Assembly (NCBI GenBank): GCA_001939145.1
Contig: LSRX01000301.1
Location: 353,799 to 417,798 of the forward strand
Direction: 5' to 3'
From: Symbiodinium microadriaticum
Taxonomy: Eukaryota; Sar; Dinophyceae; Suessiales; Symbiodiniaceae
Length of the DNA: 64,000 nucleotides
Made by a program: the position numbers and the translations under genes. Below, in pieces: positions 19,797 through 29,546 of this stretch; within the stretch, counting starts at the first letter, position 1; each line of letters begins with the position of its first letter. The notes under the pieces were generated by a model, which saw only the letters and a list, made by a program, of their open reading frames with translations, had not been told where the DNA came from and searched no databases.

Positions 19797-19897
19797 CTGT
19801 TGATGCTATAAATCCTGCATTACCTTAAGGGCCCTAAACTACGAGAATTATGGTATATACCTTATTATTCGTAGTGCAGGATTTATATCATCAACCG
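19797..19897. repeat. MITE family B copy, TA target site
   Basis: TA-flanked CTGTTGATGCTATAAATCC ... TATATCATCAACCG. Confidence 0.8.
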
Positions 19898-20285
19898 TAT
19901 CTAGGCCTTTGGGGTTTGGACTTTTTGGGCTTCGGGTTGGAGTTTTTTCCCGGGATTCCGGGGTTCCACTTGCACGTGCTTCGGCCTTGCTTGCTCCAAT
20001 AACTTCGAATCGGGTTTAGGGCTTAGGGTCTAGGTTGGCAGTTTATAATACGGCCACTACAAAAGGGCCTTATATTTCTCCATATTATGAAGATTACTCA
20101 GCTGTTACTGAGTGGGGGCAGTATCCATTGTCGAGGGTTTAGGCCAAGTTTAGGGTTTATAGGGGTTGCTTTAGGGGTCTACGGCTTAGGGCTTATGGGG
20201 TTACGGGACTTATGACCCTAGAACTACCTGTGGGTTGTAGGAATTCGATTTGTGCTACAGTTGTAGACCTCTAGACGATTCTAGA

Positions 20286-20384
20286 GGGTTTCCCCACGCC
20301 CATCGCCCGAATGATCCTGCTGCAGAGACCACCGAAACTGGCTGCAATGTGTTCTTGTGGGCACAGACTCCTGCGACATCTTTT
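20286..20384 (+). CDS. Coding-like island, frame ambiguous
   Basis: All three + frames are open: NDPAAETTETGCNVFLWA; DHRNWLQCVLVGTDSCD; GFPTPIARMILLQRPPK. CTGCTGCAG could be an acceptor for the second. Ends near GTTAGG. Confidence 0.35.
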
Positions 20385-20438
20385 TGGTTAGGGTCTGGGG
20401 TTTAGGGTTTAGGGTTTAGGGCGATCACTAGTTCACTA

Positions 20439-20556
20439 GTATCATAGACGCTACCTTCGTCTTTGTGGGTGATGATGGCACCAATGACACCATTGATGGC
20501 GGTGACGGTGGCTATTTCGGCAATGACTTTGAGTACTTGATTATCAGGACATATCA
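20439..20556 (+). CDS. Asp/Gly/Asn-rich exon, calcium-binding-like
   Basis: Reads SIIDATFVFVGDDGTND, TIDGGDGGYFGNDFEY and LIIRTYQ, ending before GATTAG (AG|GA). The GDDGTNDTIDGGDG pattern recalls nonapeptide-type calcium-binding repeats (GGxGxDx) of extracellular proteins. Too short to tell from a low-complexity acidic stretch. Confidence 0.5.
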
Positions 20557-20720
20557 GGATTAGGTGCGGAACGCTCTGTGTAATTCAAGAGTCTATATAA
20601 CAACCCTAAACCCTGAACCCTAAAACCCTAACCCCTAAACCCCTAAACCATAAACCCTAAACCCCTAAACCCTAAACCCCTAAACCTTAAACCCCTAAAC
20701 CCCTAAAACCCATTTGACAG

Positions 20721-20784
20721 AACCCCGGAGTGCCAAACTGGAAAGGCCAACACCACCAGCAAGCACTCGCCAGCGGTGTATCAG
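20721..20784 (+). CDS. Coding exon with GC donor
   Basis: TTTGACAG acceptor; NPGVPNWKGQHHQQALAS then GVS; ends ATCAG|GCAGAG. High-quality borders. Unassigned. Confidence 0.58.
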
Positions 20785-21232
20785 GCAGAGTGCTTTTTTT
20801 TGTGTTTTTTAGGGTTTAGGGTTCAGGGTCTAGGGTTTAGGGTCTAGGGTTCAGGTGCTTTGTGTGGGGCATTCTGGCTAATGAGGCCGAAATAACTACC
20901 AATGCTAGGGGGGTTTCTTCTTATAATTCTGGTAGAATACACCCGAAAGCCGTATTCTATTTTTTTCAGGCCCCTACAGTACAGAATCCAAAGTGTTTTC
21001 TTGGAGGTTGGCTGCGTAGAGCGCATGCCGCATGGAGTAGGCATGAAGTCATGAAGTCATTGATGCTATGGCGCTGACCTCTACCTTAACTTCAAATGCC
21101 CTTCCCTTTTCAGGGCTTATAACAAGAAATAATACTAAGGAGCCCTGAAAAGGTAGGTTCTCTGAGGTGCAGGTAAACTCTAAACCCTAAGCCAGCGCCC
21201 TGCCAGTCCTACCCACCCAACCCAAGTCAAAT

Positions 21233-21341
21233 AATATAGGGGCCTAAATGATTACCTATACTATTTGGGGGGGGGTTCCTTATTCTAGATATAGTGTAAT
21301 GGGCCCCAAAACCCCATTCTAATTATTAAGGCCCCTATACT
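21233..21341. repeat. MITE family E copy
   Basis: TAGGGGCCTAAATGATTACC ... CTAATTATTAAGGCCCCTATA. Confidence 0.8.
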
Positions 21342-21683
21342 AGCCATGTTCGATTCACGAAGCTCTGTTATGTTCTTGTAGTACAATCCCCCTTGAGGCG
21401 TTCGTCCAACGAATTTCAGCAAATCCTTCTAGGGGGCTCAATGCACCCTCAACTCAATGAGCATATAGAGCCTCATAAACCCTGAAGGGACCCCCATAGA
21501 ACCCGTCAGTAGGCCACCAATCTCTTCAGTCCTGAACCGTCAAGCTTGTAGGTTTGGGGTGTCGGTTTTGGGTTTGGGGTTTAGGGTGTAGAAGTTTTGG
21601 GTTTGGGCTTTAGGGTTTGGGATTTAGGTTTTGGGGTTTAGGGTGTAGGGTTTAGGGTAAACCATGGTGAACCCTAATCGGAG

Positions 21684-21731
21684 GAAGCAAGACCACGCGA
21701 CCACCCGAACTTGCCAAGTCTTCCCCGCCAG
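21684..21731 (+). CDS. Exon left of a duplication-flanked intron
   Basis: Reads EARPRDHPNLPSLPRQ and ends GCCAG|GCAGCT (GC donor). Spliced in phase 0 to 22067 it gives SLPRQ-AALTNTRLARLG. The 19-nt stretch TCTTCCCCGCCAGGCAGCT at this border recurs with one mismatch at the acceptor. Confidence 0.55.
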
Positions 21732-21736
21732 GCAGC

Positions 21737-22050
21737 TACCGTTATAGGAGCCTTATTATAGAAGGTCTATATACCTTATAGAAGCCTTATAGAAGGTCTA
21801 TATACCTTATAGAAGCCTTGTAGAAGCCCTATATACCCTAAACTCCCCGCCTATAGCTTCCTTTAACCCTAAACCCTAAACCCGAAGGCCTATATACCCT
21901 AAACTCCCCACCTGTAGTTTCCTTTTAACCCTAAACCCTAAACCCTAAGGCCTATATCCCCTAAACTCCCCACCTGTAGTTTCCTTTAACCCTAAACCCT
22001 AAACCCGAAGGCCTATATACCCTAAACTACCCACCTGTAGATTCCTTTGA
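21737..22050. repeat. MITE family H tandem cluster filling an intron
   Basis: Three to four copies of the H unit (TATATACCCTAAACTCCCCACCTGTAGTTTCCTTT) separated by CCCTAAACCC, opening with ACCGTTATAGGAGCC. Forms essentially the whole intron 21732-22066. Confidence 0.75.
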
Positions 22051-22066
22051 AATTCTTCCCTGCCAG

Positions 22067-22128
22067 GCAGCTCTGACCAACACCCGGCTCGCGAGACTGG
22101 GAAAGAAGAAGCCACTCGGCCTTGGGGG
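22067..22128 (+). CDS. Exon right of a duplication-flanked intron
   Basis: After CTGCCAG, reads AALTNTRLARLGKKKPLG then LG, ending before GTGATT. Phase 0 matches the exon ending at 21731. Basic segment; family unknown. Confidence 0.58.
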
Positions 22129-22167
22129 GTGATTGGGTTTAGGGTTAGGGTTTAGGGTTTAGGATTT

Positions 22168-22280
22168 AGCCTAGTTCCCCAATACCCAACCTTTTGTATC
22201 TTTTGGAGGTTCCTATCCTTTAGTGGTAATCTGAAAGTTTGATCCTTTATCTTTCCCTGGCTTATTGGGGAAGTAAGTTA
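22168..22280. repeat. MITE family M copy 1
   Basis: CTAGTTCCCCAATACCCAACC ... CTGGCTTATTGGGGAAGTAAG; second copy at 49457-49562. Confidence 0.7.
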
Positions 22281-22683
22281 GGGGTTTGGTGTTAGGGTTT
22301 CACGTGTAGGGTTTCGCGTGTAGGGTTTAGGGGTTTCGGGCTTGGGTTTAGGGCATTTAGGTTTTACCCTAAGGCTCTAAGGAACCTCCTAAACAGGGCC
22401 CAATACCTCCTAGTTAGGACCCTGGGTTCTCATTCTTCTTTCAGTTTGAGGGCCCATGAGCCTTAGGGTAGGGTTTAGGCTTTAGAGCAAGAAGCTATAT
22501 CGTGGGGTTTCCTTGCAGGACTCCGAGGTTTGGTTCGGGTTGCGCGTTGTGGGTTCAGGGCATCAGAGTCTAGAGTCTGTGGTAGCATAGGAGTCGGAAT
22601 GGTTGATATAGATTCCTCCCTATTTCGGTCCTATCTCATAATGGAAACCCTAAACCCCAAACCCAAAAGCCCTAAACCCTATA

Positions 22684-22809
22684 AGAATATACCGCGAGAT
22701 CCTATTCTGGTGATCGAGGGCCCCCCTATGGTTTGGGACGAGGAGCTCAGTGACCCAACAGCTTGCAGGGCTGGAGTGTCAAGCTTCATCCAAATTCCCG
22801 CCGTCCTAA
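22684..22809 (+). CDS. Coding exon, acidic
   Basis: After CTATAAG, reads NIPRDPILVIEGPPMVWD, EELSDPTACRAG and VSSFIQIPAVL. Left border AG is good; right border unclear. Unassigned. Confidence 0.48.
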
Positions 22810-23335
22810 AACCCCTAAAGGCCTAAACCGTAAAACTCTAAAACTCTAAAACCCTAAACCCTAGCAACCTTAAAACCCTAAAGTCCTAAAACTCTAAAAC
22901 CCTAAACCACTAAAGCCCTGAAGCCCTAAAACCCTAACGCCCCAGGGTCCTAGCGCCCTAAATAAAACCTAAAAATCCTCTAAACCCCCAACGCCCTAAA
23001 AGCCCTAAAACCCTAAAACCCCAGGGTCCTAGCGGCCCCCACAAGCCCTAGAGCCCTAAGCTCCTGGAACTCCGCCAGTCCTCAGCCCAAGCTCCCGAAG
23101 CTCCCTGCACCCAAAAAAGCCCCCCAAAAGGTATCCGAGGTCTTAGGGTCTTAGGGCTTTAGGGTTCTAGGCTTTAAGGCTTTAGGGGTTTTAGGGGTGT
23201 AGGGCTTTAGGGTTTAGGGCTTTAGGGTTTAAGGCTTTAGGGTTTTAGGGGTGTAGGGTTGTAGGGTTTTGGGGCTTTAGGGTTTTAGGGCTTTAGGGTT
23301 TTAGGGTTTTAGGGTTCCTACACCCTAAATCCTGG
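22805..23335. repeat. Mixed-orientation telomere-type repeats
   Basis: CCCTAAA units (22805-23050) and, after the exon at 23061-23130, TTTAGGG units (23140-23320): the two orientations face each other around a coding exon. Confidence 0.85.
23061..23130 (+). CDS. Coding exon
   Basis: Between CCTAAG and AAAAG|GTATCC: LLELRQSSAQAPEAPCT then QKSPPK. Good GT donor. Confidence 0.55.
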
Positions 23336-23544
23336 GGTCCTGAAAGTCCCTAATAACCCTGAAGCCCTGAAAGTCCTTAATAGCCCTGAAGCCCTAAATG
23401 TCTCCTTAGTAACCCTGAGGCCCTTAAAGTCTTCAATAACCCTGAAGCCCTAAATATTTCCTTCAGAATCCTGTATAAAAAAAAGTCCTTACAAACCCCG
23501 AGGCCCTTAGAGTCCGTAGTGTAGAGACCATGAAGCCCTTAAAG

Positions 23545-23655
23545 TAATCCCTAAGGGTCCATGTAGCCAAATAGATATACATAGGCCCCAAAGTTCCCAA
23601 ATAGGGACTACATTAAGGCCAAAGTATCTCTATTTGGATACATGGACCCTTAGGG
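23545..23655. repeat. MITE family D copy
   Basis: Near-perfect arms CCCTAAGGGTCCATGTAGCC and GGATACATGGACCCTTAGGG; ends ten bases before the next exon's acceptor. Confidence 0.85.
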
Positions 23656-23664
23656 AATTATTAG

Positions 23665-23753
23665 CCCTGAAGATGGCAAGGACAGTTTCTGTCACCATCC
23701 ATCTCTTCCCGCAGACGAAGGCCCGGACATCCTCGTTCGTTACCCATATAATG
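23665..23753 (+). CDS. Coding exon
   Basis: After ATTATTAG, reads PEDGKDSFCHHPSLPA then DEGPDILVRYPYN, ending ATG|GTGGGG. High GC3. An overlapping frame (MARTVSVTIHLFPQTK) is also open. Confidence 0.5.
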
Positions 23754-24057
23754 GTGGGGGTCCAGGGTTCAGGGTCCAGGGTTCAGGGTTTAGGGTTTAG
23801 GGCCCTAGACCCTAAACTAGGGTTTAGGGTTTAGGGTTCAGTGTTTAGGGTGTAGGGTTGAGACAGACAGGTTGAGAGCTTCCGTTTGGCTGCTTTTATA
23901 GAATGAGCATAGGCTTCTACACTAGGACTTTAATGGCTTAAACTAGGCTTCTACTGGGACTTTATAGAAGTAAAACAGGCTTCTACACCAGGACTTTAGA
24001 GGGTGTTACGTGTTTCTGAAAAAAGCACCCCCTAGTCATTGGACTAGGGTGCAGGGT

Positions 24058-24135
24058 ACAGCACTTTCTGGCTGTTTGCAAGCCGAACTCCGAGACCGGA
24101 TGTTGGGGCATACATGGGGATGCTGTTGCTAGTTA
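24058..24135 (+). CDS. Coding-like island, two frames
   Basis: After GGTACAG, open as HFLAVCKPNSETGCWG... or as TFWLFASRTPRPDVGAY, MGMLLLVIRPLFG; the latter has a membrane-type segment. Confidence 0.4.
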
Positions 24136-24804
24136 TTCGGCCTCTGTTTGGGAGAGTCCTGATACACACCTAATGCATCCCTTGTAGGAGAGCAAGGACC
24201 CATAAATGGACCCTCAGGGTTAAGTGCATTTGGGTAGTTCTCTAAACTAGGGTCCGCTTTGTAGGTTCCCCCAAAAAGGACGGCACCCTTATAAAACGGG
24301 ACCCTAAAAGGGGTTCTAGGTTTGAAAACGGCCCATTTGGGCGCTGACCGTTGCATGTTTCGGGCTTCGGAGTTTGAGCTTTATGGGTTCATCTCCGTTT
24401 CCAGAACCTCCGGGTTTAGGGTTTAGGGTTTAGGGGTTTAGGGTTTAGGGTTTAGGGTATACGGTATACCCATAGTAGAGTCCCCAATGGTGTCTCCAAG
24501 CGGCTCCTATATATAACTACGTTAAAGTCGAAGCCCTACTACGAGATTTCTATAACGTTACATGAGGGCCCTGTGGGATTCGGAGCGTTCAAGGCTTTCT
24601 GAGGGTTAGGGTTTAGGGTTAGAGTTTAGGGTTTAGGGTTTGGGGGTTTGGGGTTTAGGAAACATTGCTCTCGTAAGTTTATACAGGGCTCGAGCGCAGA
24701 AAGGCTGCTAAGTTAACATCTGGGCGTGTAGTTAAACCCCAGAGGGTAAGTCATAAATCCCAACCCCTACACCCACAACCCTGAACCGCAGCCCAGCCTA
24801 ACAG

Positions 24805-25009
24805 CAACACTGTGGCAGGAGGAGCAGGTGACCCTCGAACGATTTTCTGCCTGGGACCCTGCTCTAACACAGGGTCCTTCATGATCGGAAAGAATTGGGT
24901 TTGTACCAGAACTGGCGGGGAATATTGCTACGAAGTGTTCACTTATTCGCCCCAATCACAGTCTAATCACAGTCGACCGGCGATCCGTGTAATTTCCGGT
25001 GCACTACAG
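24805..25009 (+). CDS. Cys-rich extracellular-type exon
   Basis: 205 nt between CTAACAG and CTACAG|GTGTCG, one of the longest clean exons. Reads NTVAGGAGDPRTIFCLG, PCSNTGSFMIGKNWVC, TRTGGEYCYEVFTYSPQ and RPAIRVISGALQ. Four cysteines spaced C-x3-C-x12-C-x7-C with Trp/Tyr/Gly resemble disulfide-bonded secreted modules. On the same strand and 600 bp before the ABC-type membrane exons, so it could belong to a large extracellular loop, which is an inference. Confidence 0.6.
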
Positions 25010-25084
25010 GTGTCGAGTTTCGAGACTAGGGCCCGCGACTAGTGTTTAGGTGCTAGCTGTCACGATCTCGCGTTCAGTGCTCTT

Positions 25085-25175
25085 GAACCTTAACACTAGG
25101 GCTCAAAATAGCCCCCAAGCTTTGTATGGTATGGTCTTTGGGCCCAAAAGCCTTAAAATGTGAGTCCTTCGAGCC
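25085..25175. repeat. MITE family N copy 2
   Basis: AGGGCTCAAAATAGCCCCC ... GTGAGTCCTTCGAGCCT. Confidence 0.7.
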
Positions 25176-25284
25176 TGCCCTCTCGAGAGTTTGAGCCCTA
25201 ACCCTCAAACCCTAAACCCCTAACCCCTAAACCCCTAAACCCCAAACCCTCACCCTAAAACCCTAAACCCTAAACCCTGTTGAG

Positions 25285-25311
25285 ACTTTGAGCTGCGCCC
25301 AGTCGTTGAAG
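25285..25311 (+). CDS. Micro-exon
   Basis: Between GTTGAG and GTCCCC: FELRPVVE. A family I element follows at once. Confidence 0.35.
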
Positions 25312-25474
25312 GTCCCCTAAAGTAGTCCTAAACACCCATTCCTCCATTCCCTACTAGGAACCAGTCAGACAAAGAGAAGCCAGGTGAACCCGAAGTCGAT
25401 TCGATCAAAGATTTCTCCGCAGCAAACTTACGATCTCTTTTTATGGCCCTATAAAGGTCTCTATTCATAGACAG

Positions 25475-25560
25475 ATAAACAGATAGATAGATGGATAGAT
25501 AGATAGATAGGTCTAAATGCTATATATATATATATATCTATATCTATATCTATTCTATAT
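25475..25560. repeat. (GATA)n/(TATC)n microsatellite
   Basis: AGATAGATAGATGGATAGAT followed by TA and ATATCT units. Confidence 0.9.
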
Positions 25561-25608
25561 TTATATCTGTATTTCTGTACTTTGGGGGGCCCCAGAAACA
25601 CTACCCAG

Positions 25609-25683
25609 ATGTTCACGCTGTCGATTTGCGTGACGTTCTGCCTCTCCTTTATCCCCGCCGGCATCACGCACTACCTGGTGAAG
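25609..25683 (+). CDS. ABCA-like transporter, membrane exon
   Basis: 25 codons after CACCCAG: MFTLSICVTFCLSFIPAG then ITHYLVK, ending AAG|GAGCC (GA donor). LSFIPA-x-(F/T)-xx-YLV is the start of a transmembrane helix conserved in ABCA-type exporters just before the ER..(K/R)xxQ..SG cytosolic elbow. Spliced in phase 0 to 26613 and 27780 it gives YLVK-ERTSGARQLQ-ALSGASHGAYWLANF, which follows the ABCA pattern residue by residue. Nucleotide-binding domains (Walker A, signature) were not found downstream. Confidence 0.65.
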
Positions 25684-25710
25684 GAGCCAATGTCTCGCAG
25701 CTTTTGGGGT

Positions 25711-25822
25711 ACACCACTTCGAAAGATTTCTTGAGGTTTGGGTTAAGGGCCACTTCGAAAGATTTCTGGAGGTTTGGGTTAAGGGCCACTTCGAAAGATT
25801 TCTGGAGGTTTTGGTTTAGGGC
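25711..25822. repeat. Three 43-bp tandem repeats
   Basis: Unit CCACTTCGAAAGATTTCTGG plus AGGTTTGGGTTAAGGG, three copies, second and third nearly identical; lies in the ABC intron. Confidence 0.9.
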
Positions 25823-25962
25823 GCAGGGTTTTTCGGTGCGGGCTTCGGGTGTTTAAGGGGAAGGTCTGGTGTTGAAGCCTGAAGCCCTGAATGCCCTGAG
25901 TCGTAAGACCGCCAAATGAACCTAACCCGTAAACCCTGAAGCCCTAAAGCTTACCTTTGGTT

Positions 25963-26030
25963 AGTAGGGAATGGAGGAATGGGAACGTACCATTACTACC
26001 ATTCTTCCATTCCCTACTAACCAAAGGTAG
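25963..26030. repeat. MITE family I copy
   Basis: Near-perfect hairpin: ACCTTTGGTTAGTAGGGAAT ... ATTCCCTACTAACCAAAGGT. Related: 62072-62160 and a partial at 25312-25365. Confidence 0.85.
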
Positions 26031-26067
26031 GAAAGCCCCTCAAGCCTTCAAACTGCAGAAAGTATGC

Positions 26068-26172
26068 TTGGCGTTCTTCTGGTTGGCTCTTAGGACTTGA
26101 GCTTTTTGGGTTTCCATAGGAACTACACTAAGGATGCTAAAGGTTTAACTTTTAGGAGGGGTTCAGAAGTAG
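26068..26172. repeat. MITE family F copy
   Basis: CTTGGCGTTCTTCTGGTTGG ... AGGAGGGGTTCAGAAG. Full copies at 35008-35122, 47797-47907 and 48272-48382 end CAGCCAAG. Confidence 0.8.
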
Positions 26173-26612
26173 TATGGTACATGACCCGGTCCCTAAACCC
26201 TAAACCCTAAACCCTCATGTTCTCTTCCTTCTTTATTTGATACTGGACTGGGGAGCTATGTTGTGCATACTTACTATCAAGAGACGAAAGGAGAGACCCT
26301 TAAAAGGGACCCTCGGGGTTATGTAGGGGCTTTATGAGACCATATACCGGGGTACATAAGGGTTATATAGGGTATTAGGATCAGGGGCCCCTCCTGTTGT
26401 CCCTTAAGACTTGTCCCCGAAAGCCCCAAACCCTAACCCCAAAACTAACTTTCATAGCCTGAGAAGCCCTTCAAAGTCTAACTGAACCCTATGAGCCCCG
26501 CGAAACCCGAAGCCTAAACCATAAAGCACCGGAAAACGAACCCCTACAATGGCATTGTTTATCAAAGTGTTTGTTTATCAAAATAGAGGTCGCTCGAGTC
26601 GCCTTTGCAGAG

Positions 26613-26642
26613 GAGCGCACCAGTGGAGCTCGGCAGCTGCAG
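26613..26642 (+). CDS. ABCA-like transporter, 30-nt exon
   Basis: Ten codons ERTSGARQLQ between GCAGAG and CAG|GCCCAGC (GC donor). Matches the conserved E-R-x-x-x-A-(K/R)-x-x-Q elbow of ABCA proteins. Intron 1 starts GAGC after AAG and the exon starts GAGC after GCAGAG, a short direct repeat (AG|GAGC) at both splice sites. Confidence 0.62.
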
Positions 26643-27454
26643 GCCCAGCGGGTGTGGTTCCCTTTGGTGCCTGAATCTCTTAGGGTTCAGGGTTTAGGGT
26701 TTATAAGGATTTGAAGGGATGAACTAGGTTTGGGGTTTATAGGGGCTTGAAGGGATGAATTAGGTTTAGGGCTTATAAGAGCTTGAAGGGATGAAGTAGG
26801 TTTTGGTTTTATAAAGAAACGCTAAGACCCCCGAGAGCCCAAGAAAAAGGGGCCTCGAAGTAGGGAACATTGAAGGGAACCCTTGACTACATATTGGACA
26901 TGTGGTTGAATGAAGCGTTTTTTTGTTATGAAGGGTTAGAAAAGAGCCCTTAAAGAAACCTTCGCACCTTGATAGTGGCCACAGTACCCTCATAAAAGCA
27001 TTTAGCATAGACTTATAAGTTATAATACCTACTAACTAAGTACCCCCAAACCCTAAACCCGCAATGCCTACTAGGTCCCCCCAACTCTAGACCCCAAATG
27101 CTAAACCCTAAATCCTAAGGTCCTAAACCCTAAGCCCTCAATACCTTAAGTACCCTTATCGGACCTCGGACCATATACTTATTAAGTACAGCGCAAGGGG
27201 CACATGGACCTTTAAAGGAACCCCCAAACTCCCTGAACTCTCTTGCAAAAGGAACCCTATGACTCTTACGGATGCCGCAAGACCCAAAGGGCCCTAAGTA
27301 ACTATGCAGCAGAATGTAGGGTTTCTATAATATCCTTTTTGGCAAGTGTCAGACCCTCAACTCTCGACCCTAAACCCCTAAACCCTACAAGCCCTATCCT
27401 AAACCCTAAAATCTCCTAAACCCTAAACTGCTTTGGGATAGTGGACCCACAGAT

Positions 27455-27735
27455 CTCAATACCCCATAACTAAGGAACATACCTTAAATTATAAGGGGCT
27501 TCATATTATGATTTACAGCTATATTCCTTAACCCTAGGGGTCCATGTACCCAAACACCATATACTTTGGCCCCAATGTACCTATATAGGGACTACTTTAA
27601 GGCCAATGTATATACTATATGAGTACATGGACCCCTAGGGTTAAGGAATATAGCTGTAAATCATAATATGAAGCCCCTTATAATTTAAGGTATATGTTCC
27701 TTAAGTTAAGGGGTATTGGGATCTCTGGGTCCACT
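27455..27735. repeat. Nested MITEs: family D inside family C
   Basis: Outer C arms (ATACCCCATAACTAAGGAAC ... TTAAGGGGTATTGGG) interrupted at 27527-27650 by a D element with arms CCCTAGGGGTCCATGTACCC / ACATGGACCCCTAGGG. Sequence TATTCCTTAACCCTAGG / CCCTAGGGTTAAGGAATA extends the pairing. Confidence 0.85.
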
Positions 27736-27779
27736 ATTTATTAAAGGGTATTGGGCTCACTGGGGGAAGTCCTGGAAAG

Positions 27780-27842
27780 GCGCTGAGCGGAGCATCACAT
27801 GGAGCGTACTGGCTGGCGAACTTCATTTATGCCGCTGGACGA
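27780..27842 (+). CDS. ABCA-like transporter, YW-N exon
   Basis: After GGAAAG: ALSGASHGAYWLANFIY then AAGR; an in-frame TAG at 27846 means a donor lies before it (GTTAGG at 27844 is one candidate). SG....YWL.NF is the conserved segment that follows the elbow in ABCA transporters. Phase 0 on both sides of the upstream intron. The next membrane exons were not recognised. Confidence 0.62.
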
Positions 27843-27929
27843 AGTTAGGGGATTCCAGGCCCCTAGAAGGGGTTTAGGGTTTAGAGTTTAGGCTTTAGGG
27901 TTTAGGCTTTTGAGTTTAGGGTTTAGGGC

Positions 27930-28735
27930 CTGGCAGGGCCATTGCTGCCCTACCGATTTCGCTGTGCATGCCAGCATTCATTGACATGTAAACTTCGGGC
28001 GGGCCTTCATTCAGCCTTGAGTTCTCAAGAAGCTCCGGACTTTCTGAGTCCGGCACTCGAAGCTGCCTTCATGATGCCAGCGCTAAGAGAGCTGATACAA
28101 ATATTCCACCAAGGCGGGGTTGACTTTAATCTTTTCCACGATGTGCCTGCAGTGCAGGCTTTCGGGCCTCGGAGACACTGTCTCCTCCAATCGCCGCTGG
28201 AGTGATTGACATGAAAGTGCAGCAGTTGCAAGGCATCCCTATAGAGGCCCGTGCCATCAGTCACAATAGCCTCACATCCCCTACTATCTATGCACGGCAC
28301 GCCCTTGCAATCATTCACCCTGGCGAGGTTTTGGACCGGGAGTGTTGCCTTAATGACTGTCTGTGCCAGCTGCATCGGCCACTGCAGCAAGAGGTGGTGC
28401 ACTTGCTGCGCCGACAGCTGGTCCGCCCAAGTCAGAATCAACAGTGGGTGCAGCCGGTGCCACTTCAGCAAAAGGTGGTGCACTTGCTACTGCACGGTCT
28501 GGTGACGACTGAACGGACAGTAGGGACGATGGCTGAAACTCTAGTCGGGAGCTTGCCGCGTTGCCCACACTGTACGGGCTACATGCACTCAGTCTATGCC
28601 GTCTAGTTGACGTCCACATCTTCGGCCGAAGCTTGAGAAGAACCGATACGTGAACATGTTTGTCAGCAGCCTTCATGCCCAAACAAGAAGCACATACGAT
28701 CGCCTGACGTCAAAACCGGAAGCATCGACTTAGAT
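27930..28735. other. Repeat-poor block with overlapping open frames
   Basis: Open on both strands: + ALEAAFMMPALRELIQIF and a downstream 134-codon frame with two imperfect copies of a 78-nt unit (QQ(E/K)VVHLL near 28385 and 28463); - KAADKHVHVSVLLKLRP and an Ala/Pro-rich tail, or a 152-codon frame. Looks like old coding or mobile-element sequence; strand and product cannot be settled. Confidence 0.4.
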
Positions 28736-28856
28736 AACCCAAAGGCTCCATGTACCCATACAGTATATACTTAGGCCTTAAAAGGGGTTCCTATATAGGT
28801 GCTTTAGGGTCTAAGTATATACTATATGGGTGGAGCCTTATAGGGTAAGGTACGAG
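28736..28856. repeat. MITE family D copy
   Basis: ACCCAAAGGCTCCATGTACCC ... GGTGGAGCCTTATAGGGT. Confidence 0.75.
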
Positions 28857-28956
28857 AAGTGCGTAAGCATGTTTGCTAGGATCCCCAGCCCCCCCTCGCA
28901 ACGAAGAAACTGAATCTGAGGATGTGACTTGAGGAGGGGCAGAAGGGTTTCTAGGA

Positions 28957-29060
28957 CCCAGAGTAGGCCCTTATTCCCTTTTTTAGGGTTCAGGTTCCCT
29001 TATAAAGTCCTTTAAACCAAAAAGGGCACCCTTTTTATTCCTAGGTTTCTCTTGGGTCTA
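28957..29060. repeat. MITE family K copy 1
   Basis: TAGGACCCAGAGTAGGCCC ... TAGGTTTCTCTTGGGTCTA; nearly identical copy at 42093-42200, and its first 20 nt reappear at 45930-45951 before an N. Confidence 0.75.
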
Positions 29061-29353
29061 GGTTTATTTAGGTAGGTCACTTGTGGCCGCGGCTAAGTTT
29101 AGGGTCTAGGCTTTTGACTTTATAGGGTTTATAGGGTCCAGGCTTTTGAGTTTAGGGTTTAGTGGTAAGGATGTGAGTTAGTCTATGGATCTGGGTTGAT
29201 GGGTTGATGGTTGAGGACCCGTCTCTTTCGGGGCATCGCGGGGTGGGGGTTGACACTTGTGTCTGAAGAGCGTAGGTTACGAGTTTCAGTAGGGCTTCGA
29301 ATCTGCTTTTGAGCCACGCTCGCCGGATCGATATCAAGGGGGTTTGGCTTTAG

Positions 29354-29546
29354 GTTTCATGGTCCCAAATTTCACGCTTCTGCGCTCGGTTCAGGGATTA
29401 TGACTCCTGAGGCTGTAAGGGCTAATACGCAACCGCGACACCGAACTAAGGATGTGCTTCTCTACGTGCCCCCGGCGCTGTCCGTTCCCTTGGCTCTCAA
29501 GCGATTCGGGTGTCCCGGCTGTAAAGCTTGTGAATCCTTCAATTAG
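29354..29546 (+). CDS. Coding exon or exon pair
   Basis: Open from TTTAG to TAG: HASALGSGIMTPEAVRA, KDVLLYVPPALSVPLAL, KRFGCPGCKACESFN. A CxGCxxC cluster near the end. TTCAG at 29392 could be an internal acceptor. Confidence 0.42.

Noticed and set aside
25711..25822. CRISPR-like array
   Set aside because: Three contiguous 43-bp repeats with no spacers, in a eukaryotic intron.
26205..26300. Sugar-transporter PETKG-like motif (YYQETKGETL)
   Set aside because: Poor codon composition, no supporting borders, and another frame is equally open.
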